From Limnomonas spitsbergensis (lineage: Eukaryota; Chlorophyta; Chlorophyceae; Chlamydomonadales), in the NCBI GenBank assembly GCA_037349105.1, contig JAYJMM010000117.1:930001-994000 (forward strand): 64,000 bases of DNA. Reading direction: 5' to 3'. The position numbers and the translations under genes are program-made. The notes under the pieces are model-generated. The model saw only the letters and a list, made by a program, of their open reading frames with translations, searched no databases and was not told the DNA's origin. Of the stretch, positions 23,201 to 34,600 are shown piece by piece. Positions within the stretch are counted from its first letter, which is position 1. The number at the start of each line of letters is the position of its first letter.

Positions 23201-25770
23201 GGGCGGTTGAGGGTTCAGGCCTTACACGCAACATCATGCACATCCTCTTCTACTGGTGAGGAATCCTCTCTTAGGAGGGGGGGCGGTTGAGGGTTCAGGC
23301 CTTACACGCAACATCATGCACATCCTCTTCTACTGGTGAGGAATCCTCTCTTAGGAGGGGGGGCGGTTGAGGGTTCAGGCCTTACGCGCAACATCATGCA
23401 CATCCTCTTCTACTGGTGAGGAATCCTCTCTTAGGAGGGGGGCGGTTGAGGGTTCAGGCCTTACACGCAACATCATGCACATCCTCTTCTACTGGTGAGG
23501 AATCTTCTCTTAGGAGGGGGGGCGGTTGAGGGTTCAGGCCTTACACGCAACATCATGCACATCCTCTTCTACTGGTGAGGAATCCTCTCTTAGGAGGGGG
23601 GGCGGTTGAGGGTTCAGGCCTTACATGCAACATCATGCACATCCTCTTCTACTGGTGAGGAATCCTCTCTTAGGAGGGGGGGCGGTTGAGGGTTCAGGCC
23701 TTACGCGCAACATCATGCACATCCTCTTCTACTGGTGAGGAATCCTCTCTAAGGAGGGGGGCGGTTGAGGGTTCAGGCCATACACGCAACACCATGCACA
23801 TCCTCTTCTACTGGTGAGGAATCCTCTCTTAGGAGGGGGGGCGGTGGAGGGTTCAGGCCTTACGCGCAACATCATGCACATCCTCTTCTACTGGTGAGGA
23901 ATCCTCTCTTAGGAGGGGGGCGGTTGAGGGTTCAGGCCATACACGCAACACCATGCACATCCTCTTCTACTGGTGAGGAATCCTCTCTTAGGAGGGGGGC
24001 GGCTGAGGGTTCAGGCCTTACGCGCAACATCATGCACATCCTCTTCTACTGGTGGGGAATCCTCTCTTAGGAGGGGGGCGGCTGAGGGTTCGGGCCTTAC
24101 GCGCAACATCATGCACATCCTCTTCTACTGGTGGGGAATCCTCTCTTAGGAGGGGGGCAGCTGAGGGTTCGGGCCTTACACGCAACATCATGCACATCCT
24201 CTTCTACTGCTGAGGTTTTTGTCAGGATGTACGCGGTTGAGGGGGTAGAGTTTCAGGTGGACACGCAGCATCATGCACATAATGTGGAACTGGTAAAGAA
24301 GGGGCGGTTGAGGGTTGAAGCTTTAGGGTGGACGCACAGCATCATGCACATCCTCGTCTACTGCTGAGGAATCCTCACCAAGGAAGGAGTGGCTAAGGGA
24401 AGAGGGTTTAGGGTTAAGGAATTCTCACAAAGGCAGGGAGGGGTGAGGGTGGAGGGATGACACGCAGCATCGTGCACAAGCTGTTCCATCGGAGTTCTAG
24501 GGTTGAGGTTTGACGCATCACAGCATGATGTACATGCTCATCTACTGGTGAGGAACATCACCCTTTACCCTAAAACCCTTTACCCTAAACTGGATTTGTT
24601 GGACCTCTCGCCCCTCCCGGTTTGCAGGAACATGCTCAAGATGCGGTACTTGATGCCAGAGTCTGCGGCCAGCCACCGCAATGTAAGTTTGTGTCTTGTG
24701 TGGATGGGTGGTTGAAAGTGGGGGGTGGGGGAGTGCAGGTGCCTGAGTGTGGGGTGTGGGGGGGTGAGTGCAAGTGCTTGAGTGTGGGCTGTGAGGGGGG
24801 TGAGTGCAGGTGCTTAGCAAGAAATAAGTCAACATATACGGTACGCGACCCTGGGTCCCCAGGGCCTGGCTTTGTGCTTGCAACGAGGGAGGGGGGTTGT
24901 CATCGCCACCCCTCTGGCAGCGTTTGGGACCGACCAGACGCCGGCAACTGTGGTTTCCGCCTGGTGTAGGAGACAGCCTCAAGGGGATCACCCCGTCAAC
25001 CCGAGTGCAGCACACGTCCTTGGGCTGCCGGCCATGAAACAGCATGTTTTAAGCATCTCTTTTAGCCCAAATCTAGCAGCCAGTGTGCCGATTTGCGGGA
25101 AATGTTAGTCGACAGGTGGTCGGGGCCATCATACAGTACTCTACCTTGTGGTTCTCTGTTTCACACAACCTCTTTGCCTACTGGAAGGGAAGGGGCCCCC
25201 TGGAGGTAGCGCGTTTAGGGTTTAGCTAGACCCTAAACCCTTCACACTGGTGCCTGGTGCAGCGTCCTGACCCCTGGAGGTAGCATGTTAAGGGTTGAGG
25301 GTTTAGCTAGATCCTCAACCCTAAACCCTTCTGCCTGGGTGCCTGCCTGCCTGGGTGGCCCGCCGTCCCTCCTCGCCGGCCAGGAACTCCGCCCTGGGCG
25401 CCCCCATACCCCGCCCACATACCAGCATGCCTGAGCCTCGCTCGCCGTCAACCCCCTCCCAACATGTATGGTGGCACTATCCGGCTAAGCCTATGCTATA
25501 TTAAGATGTTACCGTATGCGGTATTATTTTGGTACGGTGTCTTCTATATTATGTTGTTATTGCGCCACCTAGGTAGTGCAATCCGCGGCTTAAACTGTGC
25601 CGTATCATGCCGTATAACGCTACCTGGCCGACATGCCTCCTCCCCCCCCCCCCACACACCTGCAGGCCTGGCAGCAGGTGGAGCAGTACACTGCGGTGTA
25701 CCGCAGGCAGATCCCCATGCTGGAGACGCCGATCCGTTTGGTGCAGGGCTGGTTCACGAGCCCAAGGTAG
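17233..25770 (+). CDS. TMEM33: TMEM33 / Pom33-family ER and nuclear-envelope membrane protein, complete, 8 exons
   Basis: Exons: 17233-17264, 17394-17763, 18783-18853, 20210-20306, 21183-21398, 21960-22066, 24628-24682 and 25666-25770. All have GT/AG borders and matching phases, giving 350 aa ending in TAG. The start is the ATG reading MSKESKIEAF. The family normally shapes ER membranes and associates with nuclear pores. As in land-plant homologues, an N-terminal DFDKDERWLSYF / VKAKWYKRE segment is followed by a Pro/Ser/Thr linker. Next come a first membrane span (LFALHIFLILCFIFHLVPVL), GYKVVAKHGMP, a second span (AMVPLLLVSVRQAM), the family-typical WSEIALGFLLMVMLV with RNIMHILFYWNMLKMRY, and a C-terminal PIRLVQGWF. 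The small third exon was placed by phase and hydrophobicity. Introns are packed with copies of neighbouring exon edges. Confidence 0.85.
17990..18260. repeat. Degenerate GCATGCTG-rich tandem repeat in TMEM33 intron 2
   Basis: Units of roughly 45-60 bp built on CATGCCATGCTGTG and GGCTGCATGCTGGGA, strongly diverged. No coding exon was recognised in it. Confidence 0.65.
18638..18720 (+). repeat. Decoy copy of TMEM33 exon 3 with its acceptor
   Basis: The polypyrimidine tract, TGTGCAG acceptor and first 40 or so coding bases of exon 18783-18853 recur about 105 bp upstream. Substitutions keep the reading hydrophobic (LVLSFILNLVPVL), but no donor follows, so the downstream copy is taken as the real exon. 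Confidence 0.75.
18865..19175. repeat. G-rich tandem repeat after TMEM33 exon 3
   Basis: Units of about 40 bp contain GGTGCTAATAGTGGGAGGGG variants. Possibly they are derived from the donor edge of exon 3 (GTGTTACTGGTGAGGGAGGG), but too diverged to be sure. Confidence 0.6.
19280..19725. repeat. CTGCTGACCC-type minisatellite
   Basis: Units of about 20-34 bp built on CCCTGCTGACCCAAACCCTGG, with internal variation. Intronic in the TMEM33-like gene. Confidence 0.85.
19760..20209. repeat. C-rich repeat with acceptor-like copies before TMEM33 exon 4
   Basis: Repeats of CCCATGCAAG / CCATGCACCCTCCCC lead up to the real acceptor CCCCCATGCAG at 20209. Several look like eroded copies of that acceptor edge. 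ORFs across the tract are low complexity. Confidence 0.6.
20365..20950 (+). repeat. Decoy copies of TMEM33 exon 4 donor edge
   Basis: The exon end CTGGCCAACGCTGCAGGTG recurs at about 20369-20388 almost intact, and in weaker form near 20533, 20613 and 20918. All lie in intron 4. Confidence 0.75.
20965..21182 (+). repeat. Two decoy copies of TMEM33 exon 5 acceptor edge (about 105-bp period)
   Basis: GAGCCAGGCNATGGGCTCCT with its upstream polypyrimidine tract occurs near 20972 and 21076 before the real exon at 21183. Only the last copy continues into the long open exon. Confidence 0.85.
21440..21650 (+). repeat. Decoy copies of TMEM33 exon 5 donor edge
   Basis: The exon end GCATGCGATGCTGGCTGC and the following GTTTGTTTGCTGT recur near 21450 and 21616 in diverged form. 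Confidence 0.7.
21706..21925 (+). repeat. Decoy copies of TMEM33 exon 6 acceptor edge
   Basis: The acceptor and first codons (CCAGGCGCTGGTGAGCCAG) recur near 21708, 21771 and 21894. The copy at 21771 extends through the WSEIAL codons before diverging. Confidence 0.8.
22067..24365 (+). repeat. 79-bp minisatellite made of TMEM33 exon 6 donor edge (about 29 copies)
   Basis: Each unit contains the last 25 or so coding bases of exon 6 (NIMHILFYW codons), the donor GTGAGG and about 50 bp of intron. Typical period is 79 bp; two units lack a few bases around CACATC. A nine-unit block starting near 22146 recurs 714 bp later, near 22860, so some amplification was in multi-unit steps. More eroded copies continue to about 24555. 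Every unit presents a donor-like site preceded by exon sequence. Confidence 0.95.
24715..25340. repeat. Short tandem repeats in TMEM33 intron 7
   Basis: Three units of about 44 bp (GTGAGTGCAGGTGCTTGAGTG) lie at 24720-24815. A roughly 85-bp duplication containing CCCTGGAGGTAGC and GGGTTTAGCTAGA lies at 25195-25335. Confidence 0.7.
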
Positions 25771-28160
25771 CCTGTTGGCAGTTGTTTTGGTTGGCTCCGC
25801 AACCGCAAACTAGTCTCCAGGTACTGTTCAGCTACAACCCATGCTGATCCAGGCGTGTGCGAATATATACTGTCTACCAAATGGGGCCTTCCAAGTACTG
25901 TGAAGATTTGTGGGTTTTTTACGGTCCAGCGGGGCATCACATTCGATGCATGGGACAGGTGCCCGACACCCCCACTGCATTCGCTTCTCGCCTGCGAGGT
26001 GCCGCCAGCAGGGTGGACTCCGAACACAACAAGATGGTGATGCGCCCAGCTGTTTTCTATGTCTAGAACGGTGCATATACCCGCTGGGCACTGCTGAACG
26101 CTCAGCCGCGTGGGGCTGGTAGGGAATGACTACGCTGTTTTCTATGTGTTTTACCATAACGGGTTATGGCGTTTCCCTCCCCTCCTATGGAATGCGGACA
26201 AAAGGTTGGCCAGCGGCTCCTCCATGCTTGTCTACATCCTGGATGTCTTTGCAGCAGGGCCCAGAAGTGTAACGTCGTTAACAACTTGGATGTCTTTCGG
26301 TTTGGTCAGCAGCATGCTCTTTCCCTAGAGCGCAGACATGATAACGGCCGGAAGCCAGCCCAAGGGCCCATGCTTGTCTATCACGGGTTGAGGGTTAAAA
26401 CCATAGCCCAACGGCCCATGCTGTTTTATTAAGGGTCGGCAGCTGGCCTACGCTTGTCAGCAGGGCTTTCATTCCCCATGTGTGTGGACAATGTTTCTTA
26501 TTTTTTCTTGACTCAGCTACATGCCTGCTACACTCGGGCCTCCGACAGGAGACCCCTTTTTGTAGCCAGCCTTGCCTGCTTTGATAACCAGTTTGCAGGC
26601 CGGTCCAGGGTTGGCCCTAATCGGGCTTTTGGCGGCCGCTGGGCGGCCTGCCCAAGTTGAACTAGTAGCCGAAAACAGAAACGCTGTGCTTGGACGAACA
26701 AATAGCCAGCAGCTGATCCAGGCTTGTCTAATCCTAGATTAAACGTCTGTTTGTGTTAATGGTTTAGTAATTTACTGGCTTTTCATGCGCATGTGTATGT
26801 TGGGGCCCTATGCTTGTCTACTTCGCCTGTGATGAACTCGTCGTGTCGAGACTGCTGGACAGCGTTGTCAGCAACAAATGCGTTGTTAGAATGGTGCACA
26901 CCCGCTGGGCCTTGCTTGACGCCCGATCGCGTGGGGCTGATGGGGGACGAGAGGGTCAATAAAAGCTACCATGCACATACAGCCAGGGCTACGGTGCCTC
27001 CATGTCACCCTCTTCGGTGTTGTAAAAATGGAGCCCAGCCAGGCAGCTACACCAGGTGCAGCCATGCCCCATTGCCCGCATCCTATATGCAGGGACTTAT
27101 AGACGTTTTTGAGCAGGGCCCAGAGGTGTGACGTCATTGACCTTTTTTAAGAGGGGTGCAGAAGATCGGTTGGTGGAAATTATGTAAATGACGTTACACC
27201 TCTGGGCCATGCTGCAAAGGCTCAGCCGTATGGTTGCAGTTCGGGGCCCTGCTCAAAAGGCTTGGCTTTGAGTGCAGACCTTCCTGACTGGCTGGTCATG
27301 TTTTGCACCAATCACTGATATTACACCTCTGGGCATTCTCTGGTTCCTGCCTGGCCGCTCATATACGCACCAGTTTTAAATGCCCCCATAAAAGGTGCTA
27401 ACACCTCATGGTGCGCACTTTGTAGGCAGCAAGGCCTGCTGTCAACCAAAGCTACAGCTACACTGTATACTTCCAGTGCACACCAGACCACGGTTGGCAG
27501 GCTCATGCGCTACGCGGCCAGCACTGAGCTGAAGGAGACGAAAGTACGAAACCTTGTGGCCAGTGGCCCTGGCAGCAGGCCTCGTTGCGGCATGCCAGCC
27601 TTGCTGAGGGCCGTGCAGTAGTTGAAGCTTCCTTGTAACAAACAGTGATAAGTGACCTGGCAGTGATACGTCATGTAAGTTTGGACGGATGTGCTATGTG
27701 CAGCCTGCAAGGCATACTGTCTGCCTGGATAGTATGTACCGCAGTCACGGACGCATTTTATGTTCTGATTGTTTCAGAAGGGAACAAGGAAATCATTTGT
27801 CAGGGTGTTTTCACTGGATTGTTTCCCCTGTTCCATTATGGGCAACGAATCATATAAATCGGTAAAAGTGCGATTTTTGAAGGAAAACTGAAAACATCGA
27901 AATACGTTCGAGACAAAGGCGTGGGCGTTCTCTGGTCATGGCATGGAAAACTGGAAATTATGGTCTGATGAGGATGAACCTGCAGTTCTGCGCAGGACCG
28001 CCCCTAATATTATCCTTGCAGCACAGCTTCTTCTATCGTCGGGCAATAAACCTGGCTCAAGCTTCTTTCTAGGTGGCTCTTGTGGTAGAAGACATGGCAA
28101 CCATCGACACCATGAGACACTCATCCCTCGCACCGCCAGAATTTGCGTTGAAACCTGCTG
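25771..28160. other. Intergenic region with dispersed repeats, no gene recognised
   Basis: Contains a third copy of the 15.1/15.7 kb dispersed repeat (25903-25968). A pair of related segments at 26070-26135 and 26888-26950 shares CCCGCTGGGC and GCGTGGGGCTG. Several copies of an ACACCTCTGGGCC motif occur in both orientations, at 26251-26283, 27104-27136, 27187-27225 and 27317-27340. The copies at 27104 and 27187 face each other as an inverted pair. Short ORFs show no recognisable domain. Confidence 0.55.
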
Positions 28161-28168
28161 TCATCTCT

Positions 28169-28410
28169 TCATAGACGATCTTCTTTGCCCCAAACGTTGA
28201 GCTTGAGGGGGGTGACCTCTCTCAAGATGGATGACTGGTGCACACAGGTCGCCATACAGACACTCACCTGTGCCCTCCTCCATGATGCCGGCCTTGGAAT
28301 TCTTCGTGTAGAAACTCTACATGTCTGGCTTCTACCTACTGGTTACCTCCGATTTATAGCTGCAAAGGCCTTACTCGTAGCTTTCTTCCTTACCCCTTGC
28401 CTCTCCTCAT
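28169..28410 (-). CDS. Possible tiny spliced ORF divergent to the bL27 gene
   Basis: A speculative three-exon model: 28394-28410, 28268-28314 and 28169-28218, giving about 37 aa that start MRRGKGFYTKNSKAG and end with VWGKEDRL and a TGA. I do not recognise the product. Support is limited to in-frame GT/AG joins and a protein-like composition; the second intron would be only 49 bp, shorter than others here. It lies about 200 bp upstream of the bL27 start in opposite orientation, so a shared promoter would be natural if it is real. It may equally be chance or a gene relic. Confidence 0.2.
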
Positions 28411-28607
28411 CGGTCAGACGATCGGAGAATAATAATCTACAGAATCGCACATATAGAATTTGCAACATGCAAGGGATGAAGACTAGACGACGAGCCATGC
28501 AGAGTGCTGAGCGCCAGCGAATTTGGATAAACCAATGGCAAGCCCGCAGCTGTACGTTGCCGCTTAATTGTCAGTCTGCCACAGAACAAGCCCAATCGGT
28601 TGATAAA

Positions 28608-30243
28608 ATGCTGTCTTCCTCTCTGGTGTCGACTCCCTTGGTTTCCAGGAGGGCGGTGGCCTTTGCCCCGGTGCAGAGGGGAGCTCTGGTCGTCCTGAAT
28701 GCACACAAGAAGGGAGCAGGTTCCACAAAGAACGGGCGAGACGTAAGCTTGGCGCAGCCAGCAGTTCGTGGCGAGCCGATCCTGACCTTCCCTCGTGCTC
28801 TGTGCAGTCCAACTCACAAGCCCGTGGCGTAAAGGTTTACGGAGGACAGCCTATTAAGGCCGGTGGTATCATCGTTCGTCAGGTTGGGACCACTTGGCAC
28901 CAGGGCACCAACACCAGCCTCGGAAAGGATTACACGCTCTTCGCCCTGGCGGACGGCATCGTCATCTACGACAAGAAGAAGGTTAAGCCTGCTGTGAGTA
29001 CCTTTCTTTATTTAATAAGCGCGGTGAAGCAGGAGCGCTTTCAACGCCATGAAGCCCTCACGCGCATCCCTGATCAGCTGCTGAGTTGACAGAAGCAGAA
29101 GTATAATTCATGGGCAATGTTGGGAGCAGTGGAGTCACCGGCATGGTTGCTGCACTCAAATATCCATTGATCGTCCATGGACAGGAGGGATATAGCATGA
29201 TTTCTTCCAACTGGCAATGGAGGGACATGGCATGTCGCCCCGATGGGGTTTCGACATCATGTCCTCATGGAATTTCCTTCTGTTGCCCGATAGGCTTGCC
29301 TGCCATCGCCGCGGTTGGAGATGAGATCATAGGGCTATGGGGATAGATTGATGGTTAATGTATAAAGCAAGAAGGAAGCACATGGTATCGGTGACAGCTG
29401 ATACCCATGTGGCAAAGACTACGCCCAGGTCAAGCTGAAGGGGAGGCTCATGGGTGCTGACAACACAAGAATACTCAGGCCCCCATCACTCTTGCTAGGG
29501 CTTAGAAGCCATGCAAGAGGTTACTCAAGGCCTTATCAAACTCATGAGTAAGAGCCTTTTCCCCGATGTGATGTCCCCCCCCTCAACCTCTGGGCGTGGT
29601 GCGGTGAAAATGGCGGTGGCGGTGAAATGCGCGAGACACTGAGACTGTCCGGCTCTCTTAACGGCTCCTGGTCGATAAACGCACTGCCCCCCTGTTACTC
29701 TGCCAAACCCCTCCTGCTCGCAAGACCTAACCCGGCTTCTCCATAACTATACAAAACCGCTCCTCCTAGCCAGGCCTGCTGTCTCGCCCTTCCGATTCCT
29801 TCCCTCTGAGACCCGCCAACTTGCCCCTCAAGTGCCCATCTAAACCGCTCCTCCTATGCCTCTGCCAAACCAATCCTCTGATGTCTCGCTTACCATCTGC
29901 TCATCTGGTGCCTACTGACACCCCCCCCCCCTCCATGCCGTGCTGACTCGCCCCCGCCTCAATGTTCATACGCATGGCTGACTTGCTTCCCCAAACAGAC
30001 CAATTGCTTCTTGTCGCATTCCCTGCTCACTCGCCCCCCTGCCCCTGTGTTCAGATCCATGTCTACCCTCTGGACCACGCTAAGGCCATTGCCGCCATCA
30101 CGGCCACTCACACCAAGCAGCCCAAGGAGGGCGTCCCCTCCCGAAAGGAGAGGAGACGGGCAATGTACACCCCCCGCGGAGGAGCACCCAAGGAGGGGGG
30201 CGCCTTGTCAGCAGCGACTGTGGCTGTCCCCGTCAGGCCTTGA
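28608..30243 (+). CDS. PRPL27: Plastid 50S ribosomal protein bL27 (nuclear-encoded), complete, 3 exons
   Basis: Exons 28608-28742, 28808-28993 and 30055-30243 are all in phase 0 with GT/AG introns of 65 and 1061 bp, giving 169 aa. The N-terminal 31 residues are rich in Ser, Val, Ala and Arg with no acidic residue, as expected of a chloroplast transit peptide. The mature part starts with the bL27 hallmark [15 protein letters not shown]. It continues with [42 protein letters not shown] and a final IHVYPLDH. bL27 sits near the peptidyl-transferase centre of the plastid ribosome. The C-terminal extension of about 45 residues (Lys/Arg-rich, then Gly/Ala-rich) exceeds bacterial length, which is common in algal plastid forms. 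The third-exon acceptor has a decayed copy at about 29941-29978. Confidence 0.95.
28994..30054 (+). other. bL27 intron 2 with pyrimidine-rich repeats
   Basis: The 3' half (29640-30054) is C/T-rich with loosely repeated GCTCCTCCTANNCC and GACTCGCCCCC motifs. One segment at 29941-29978 is a decayed copy of the acceptor edge of the last exon. Confidence 0.55.
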
Positions 30244-31603
30244 GTGCCGTGATGCCGATGATTGCAGTGGGCGCTGCTTTGTCGCATAGGGTGGGCTCTG
30301 TCAGTTTTTTCAGTTTCCAAACTGGCTGCCTGTTGTCTTGCAGGGGGCATAAGGAGTCCTGATCCTGTAGCAGGAGGGGATGAGCTGTCAGTCCCTGTTG
30401 TTTTCTATGCTGCTAGGATTGTCCATGTGCCATAGGACTTAAACGTGTTTTTTCCGGAAAGTATAATCTAGCTAAGACAAATCAATCAGTCCGCGGCTGT
30501 CTTGCTGAGCTTTAAGGATGAGTAGCACACGTGATTGATAAGCAGCAGTGAGGCTGCTTGTCCGCAGGAGTCAATAGGACACCATGTGATGGTACACTGC
30601 CAATGCACCAGTGCAACACTGATCTCGAACAAGGCTGACAATGTGTGAAATCGAGGAACTCAACAATTTCCTGACAAATTTTTGAACCATGATCATTCAG
30701 TCTTGAAATTACACCACGCAAAGTTTTGCTCTGACGGCTATTTTGCACACTGAATCATTGCCATCCGAGCAGGCTGACAGGCGAGACAGGAAGGGTAGGT
30801 TCGGCTGCCACTGACCTGGGCCAAGGTCATAAACGTTACACCTCTGGGCCTGCTCAAAGCTCGGCCCTACCTGGGCCAAGGTAGCTCGATATGATCTGTT
30901 GGACCAGCATATATTATCAACATTCAACAATATGATGTGGTATCATCTTCTCCATGCTTATGTATGGGTTGGAACTAGGGCTGCATTGGTATGTAGACCA
31001 TTCTATGCCGTAACAAGTCCAGTTGTTGCAGGTTTGAGCTACAAATCAAGCATTTAGAATGGAAAACGTGGATGCATGGTCATCGTTGGGCCCTAGGGGT
31101 CAGGGGGGGCGCCACTGGCATGCTTGTGCGTGTAAGGGGTGAAGGACGTTTGTCTACCATTATGGCTTTTTTCCCCCTGGGACTTCACCGTTGCGGCTGT
31201 GGGTCCAGGTCACGGCAGCCGCTGGAGCGGGTAAAACCTCCATATCTCCCCTGGTTCACACCTCACAGTGTTCGCACTTCAGGCTCAGGGTGGGAACAAT
31301 GAAGCACCTAAGAAATATAGAAAGGCACAGTTTGGCTTCGGCTAGGCGTCCTGGCTAGACCATCTAAGTTAAAGCTGCTCGATCTGGCTGCGCCAAAACG
31401 GCCGTGGTGGCAGCTGCCATCTCTGAAGTCACTGGAGCAGGTACGCGAGCGCTGAAGTTCTCCCCCCGCCCCTGTTGTTCCTTTTTAAACAGAATTTCCG
31501 CTTTTAAACAGAATTTCACATTTCCGCTTCCACACCGCTCCCTCCATAGGATGCACCTCGGCTCCCTCAGGACTGCTCGGCAGCTGCCCCCGCTGCGATC
31601 TCG
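30244..31603. other. Intergenic region before the zinc-finger gene
   Basis: A copy of the ACACCTCTGGGCC-type dispersed motif lies at 30833-30870. No other repeat or coding exon was recognised. The 5' UTR and promoter of the gene at 31604 must lie in its right part; an upstream coding exon cannot be excluded. Confidence 0.4.
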
Positions 31604-34600
31604 ATGCCGTCTCAGGCCACCATCGACAACCTCTTGCGCATGTTCGAAACAGCAGAGGCATCAGCGCCTACTCCCGGATCTAGATACCCATCACCAGCAG
31701 GAGCAGCAGCAGGGGGCAGCGCACCCCAAAGCAATCCCGCTCGCCACCATGCGGTGGTCCCCCATGTCACGCTTGTCAGGCCAGCAGCAGCAGCGGCTGT
31801 GGCACCCCGAAAGGTGCTGCCGCCACTTGCCTCACCACCCCGACGCCAGCCTCTGTCCCCGACCCCCCCGAGGCCGGCGCAGCGCCCAACACACTCCGCA
31901 GGCCATGAGGCCACGGCGACAGCAGCTGCGTTGGCATCGGCGCCCATGCCAGCAGGCAGTATGCGGCAGAACCAGACAGTGGGCTTGCCATCCGCTTTGC
32001 CCCGCATGTCCACAGCAGAAGTACCCGCGCCTGCGCCTGCCGCTGCGGTGCAGCCCCCAAAGCGTGCGGCCCTGTCTGCTGATCAAGTGTTGCGCGGGGG
32101 CATTAAGAGGGCCCGTGGCAAAGGGTCGACCGCAGGTGCTGGAGGATCCCCTATGAAATCTGGTTCCGGAAGGTCCACCATCAAGAGCAGATGCATGCCC
32201 CCATCAGGAGTTGCTGCTGCAGGTACCAGCAGACATGAAACAGCAGTAGCCACAGCAAGAGCAGGAACTGTAGCAGCAGGAGCAGCTGGAGCAAGAGCAG
32301 GAACTGCAGCAACAGGAACAAATGTTGGAACTGCAGCAGCAACAGGAGCAAGAGCAGCAGCTGGATCAGCAGCAGCAGGTCAAGCTCCCCAACAGCAGGC
32401 GGAGGTGCCGCTTGCTCTGGGACGCATCATCTCAAAAGGCAAGGCGCCCCACAGCTTGATCCTAACTCCAGCGCCAGCTCCCGCAACATGTGCTTCTGCC
32501 TGGTTGGATTCCGACCAAGATCTCTCTGACGATCTGGACGCGGACCCTGCCCTCGATGACGCCTCTGAGCTGCAGCCGATCGTCAATGTGGCGGTCGCGC
32601 TGCTGGGCCGCCCAGCGGCATGCCGCCCAGCTTCCCACCACCACAGAATGCTGCCCCCCATGAGCCAGCTCCTGTCATCAATCACGTCCCTGCCTCGCGA
32701 TAAGCAGCAACAACAACAACAGCAACAACAGCAGCAGCAGCAACAGCTACCGCAGCAGCAACAGCAGCAACATCTGCCGCAGCAACAACAGTTGCCGCAG
32801 CAGGCGGCTACCTCGCGCAGCATCTCCGCCCAGCCAGATGCCCAGCCGCCGCACGCTCCCCCGCCGGAGCCGCCGGTCAAGGACGCGGCCATGCAGAAGC
32901 TGGACCAGCACCTGGCGCGCCGCATGTTCAACGTGGCCTACGCTGCCGGAGACCTGGACCTCAGCCAGCGGGAAGCGGAGCGGGAGCGGGCGGCGGCTGC
33001 GGAGCGGTGGAAGCTCAGCCTGTTGGGCGATGAGGACTGGGGGCCATCTCCCCCACAAGTAGCAGCGGCAGCGGCCGCAGCGAGGCGTTCCAGGGCAGCG
33101 GGTGACAGCAAGGAGGCGTCTCCTGCAGATGCCGGCGTTTCCAGGAGTGCTCTAGCTGCTGCCGCCGCCGCTAGTCGAGGCTCGTCGCTCGCTGCTGCTG
33201 CTGCTGCTGCTCCTCCTGCGGCTGTTGCTGCTGCTGTTGACAAACCAGCTGCCATATCTGTCAGCACCGCAGCCGCCGGCCGAGGCTCCTCGCTTGCTGC
33301 TGCTGCTGCTGCACCTGTACCTGTCCCTTTAGTCGCTGCTCCTGTGGCTGCTGCTGACGCAGCAGCCGCCACAGCTGTCGCAGCCGCAGCCGCAGGTCAA
33401 GTTTCCTGGCTTGCTGCTGCACCTGCTGCTCTTCCTTTAGCTGTCCCTGTCGCTGCTCCTGCTCCTACTGTTGCTGACGCACCAGCCGTCGCAGCTGCCG
33501 TAGCCGCAGCCGCAGCCGCAGCCGCCGGCCAAGTTTCCTGGCTTGCAGCTGCTCCTGCTGTTGCTGCCGGCGCTCCAGGCGTCGCAGTTGCTGCAGCCTC
33601 AGCCGCCGGCCAAGTTTCCTGGCTGGCTGCTGCTCCTTCTACCACAGCCACAGCCACCGGCCAAGTTTCTTCGCTTGCAGCAGCACCTGTTGGCTTTGTA
33701 TCCTGGACGGCTCCTCCCTCTGAGGATGTCGCCTGCCCAGCAACTGCGCAGCCAGACGACCCTGACCCAGTGCCTGCATTCGTCTCGAGCCCCCTGGATG
33801 ATATCGCTCCTCCATCGCTTTTAGGGACGCCTCATCTGGGGGCTGTGGAATCAGGAGCCAGAGCAGGGAAACCCGAAGCCCCTCAAACAGAAAAGCCGTT
33901 GGAGGTAGACGCTGTAGGAGCAGGAGCAGGAGAAACTACAGGAGGGGCAGGAGCAGGCGTAGCAGCAGCAGCAAGAGGGGCAGCGGCAGGAGAGGCAGCA
34001 GCAGCAGTAAGAGATGCAGGCGCAGTAAGAGATGCAGGCGCAGTAAGAGATGCAGGCGCAGCAGCAGCAAGGAAAGTAGCAGCCACAGGTGAAGCAGCAG
34101 CTGCTGCTGCTGCTGCTGCAGAAGCTCTCAGCAGGGACTCTGATGCCTGGTCGCTTGCATGTGCCGCAGCTGCTAAAACAGCTGCATGCACTGTAGCGGG
34201 AATGCCCTTGCGGGTCTCGGTTGGCGATGTGGCAGCAGAGGTAGGTTCAGTGGTAGCAGGGGGGGCTGCTGCTGCTGCTGAGGGTGCTGAGGGTGCTGCT
34301 GATGCGGGAGACGCTGCAGGAGGTTCAGGGATGGGTGGATTTTTGGACCCTTGGGACCCGGGGTTCCGCTTGGCTCTTCGACCCTCGTCCCAGGCGCGGG
34401 GAGCAGGGCCAAGAGCAGAAGGAGCAGCCGGAGGAATGTCAGTGGGAGTTGCCGGAGGGATAGCAGCGGGAGCCACGGGATCAAGAGCAGCAGCAGCATC
34501 AGCTGGGGGAATGTCAGTGGGAGTTGCCGGAGGGATAGCAGCGGGAGCCATGAGACCAAGAGCAGCAGCAGCAACAGCTGGGGGAATGTCAGTGGGAGCC

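Noticed and set aside
22067..24365. CRISPR-like array
   Set aside because: The regular repeat has no unique spacers: the whole 79-bp unit is conserved and matches the adjacent exon edge, and the genome is eukaryotic.
22146..24367. ORFs reading VQALHATSCTSSSTGEES repeatedly
   Set aside because: They are out-of-frame readings of the exon 6 donor-edge minisatellite of the TMEM33-like gene.
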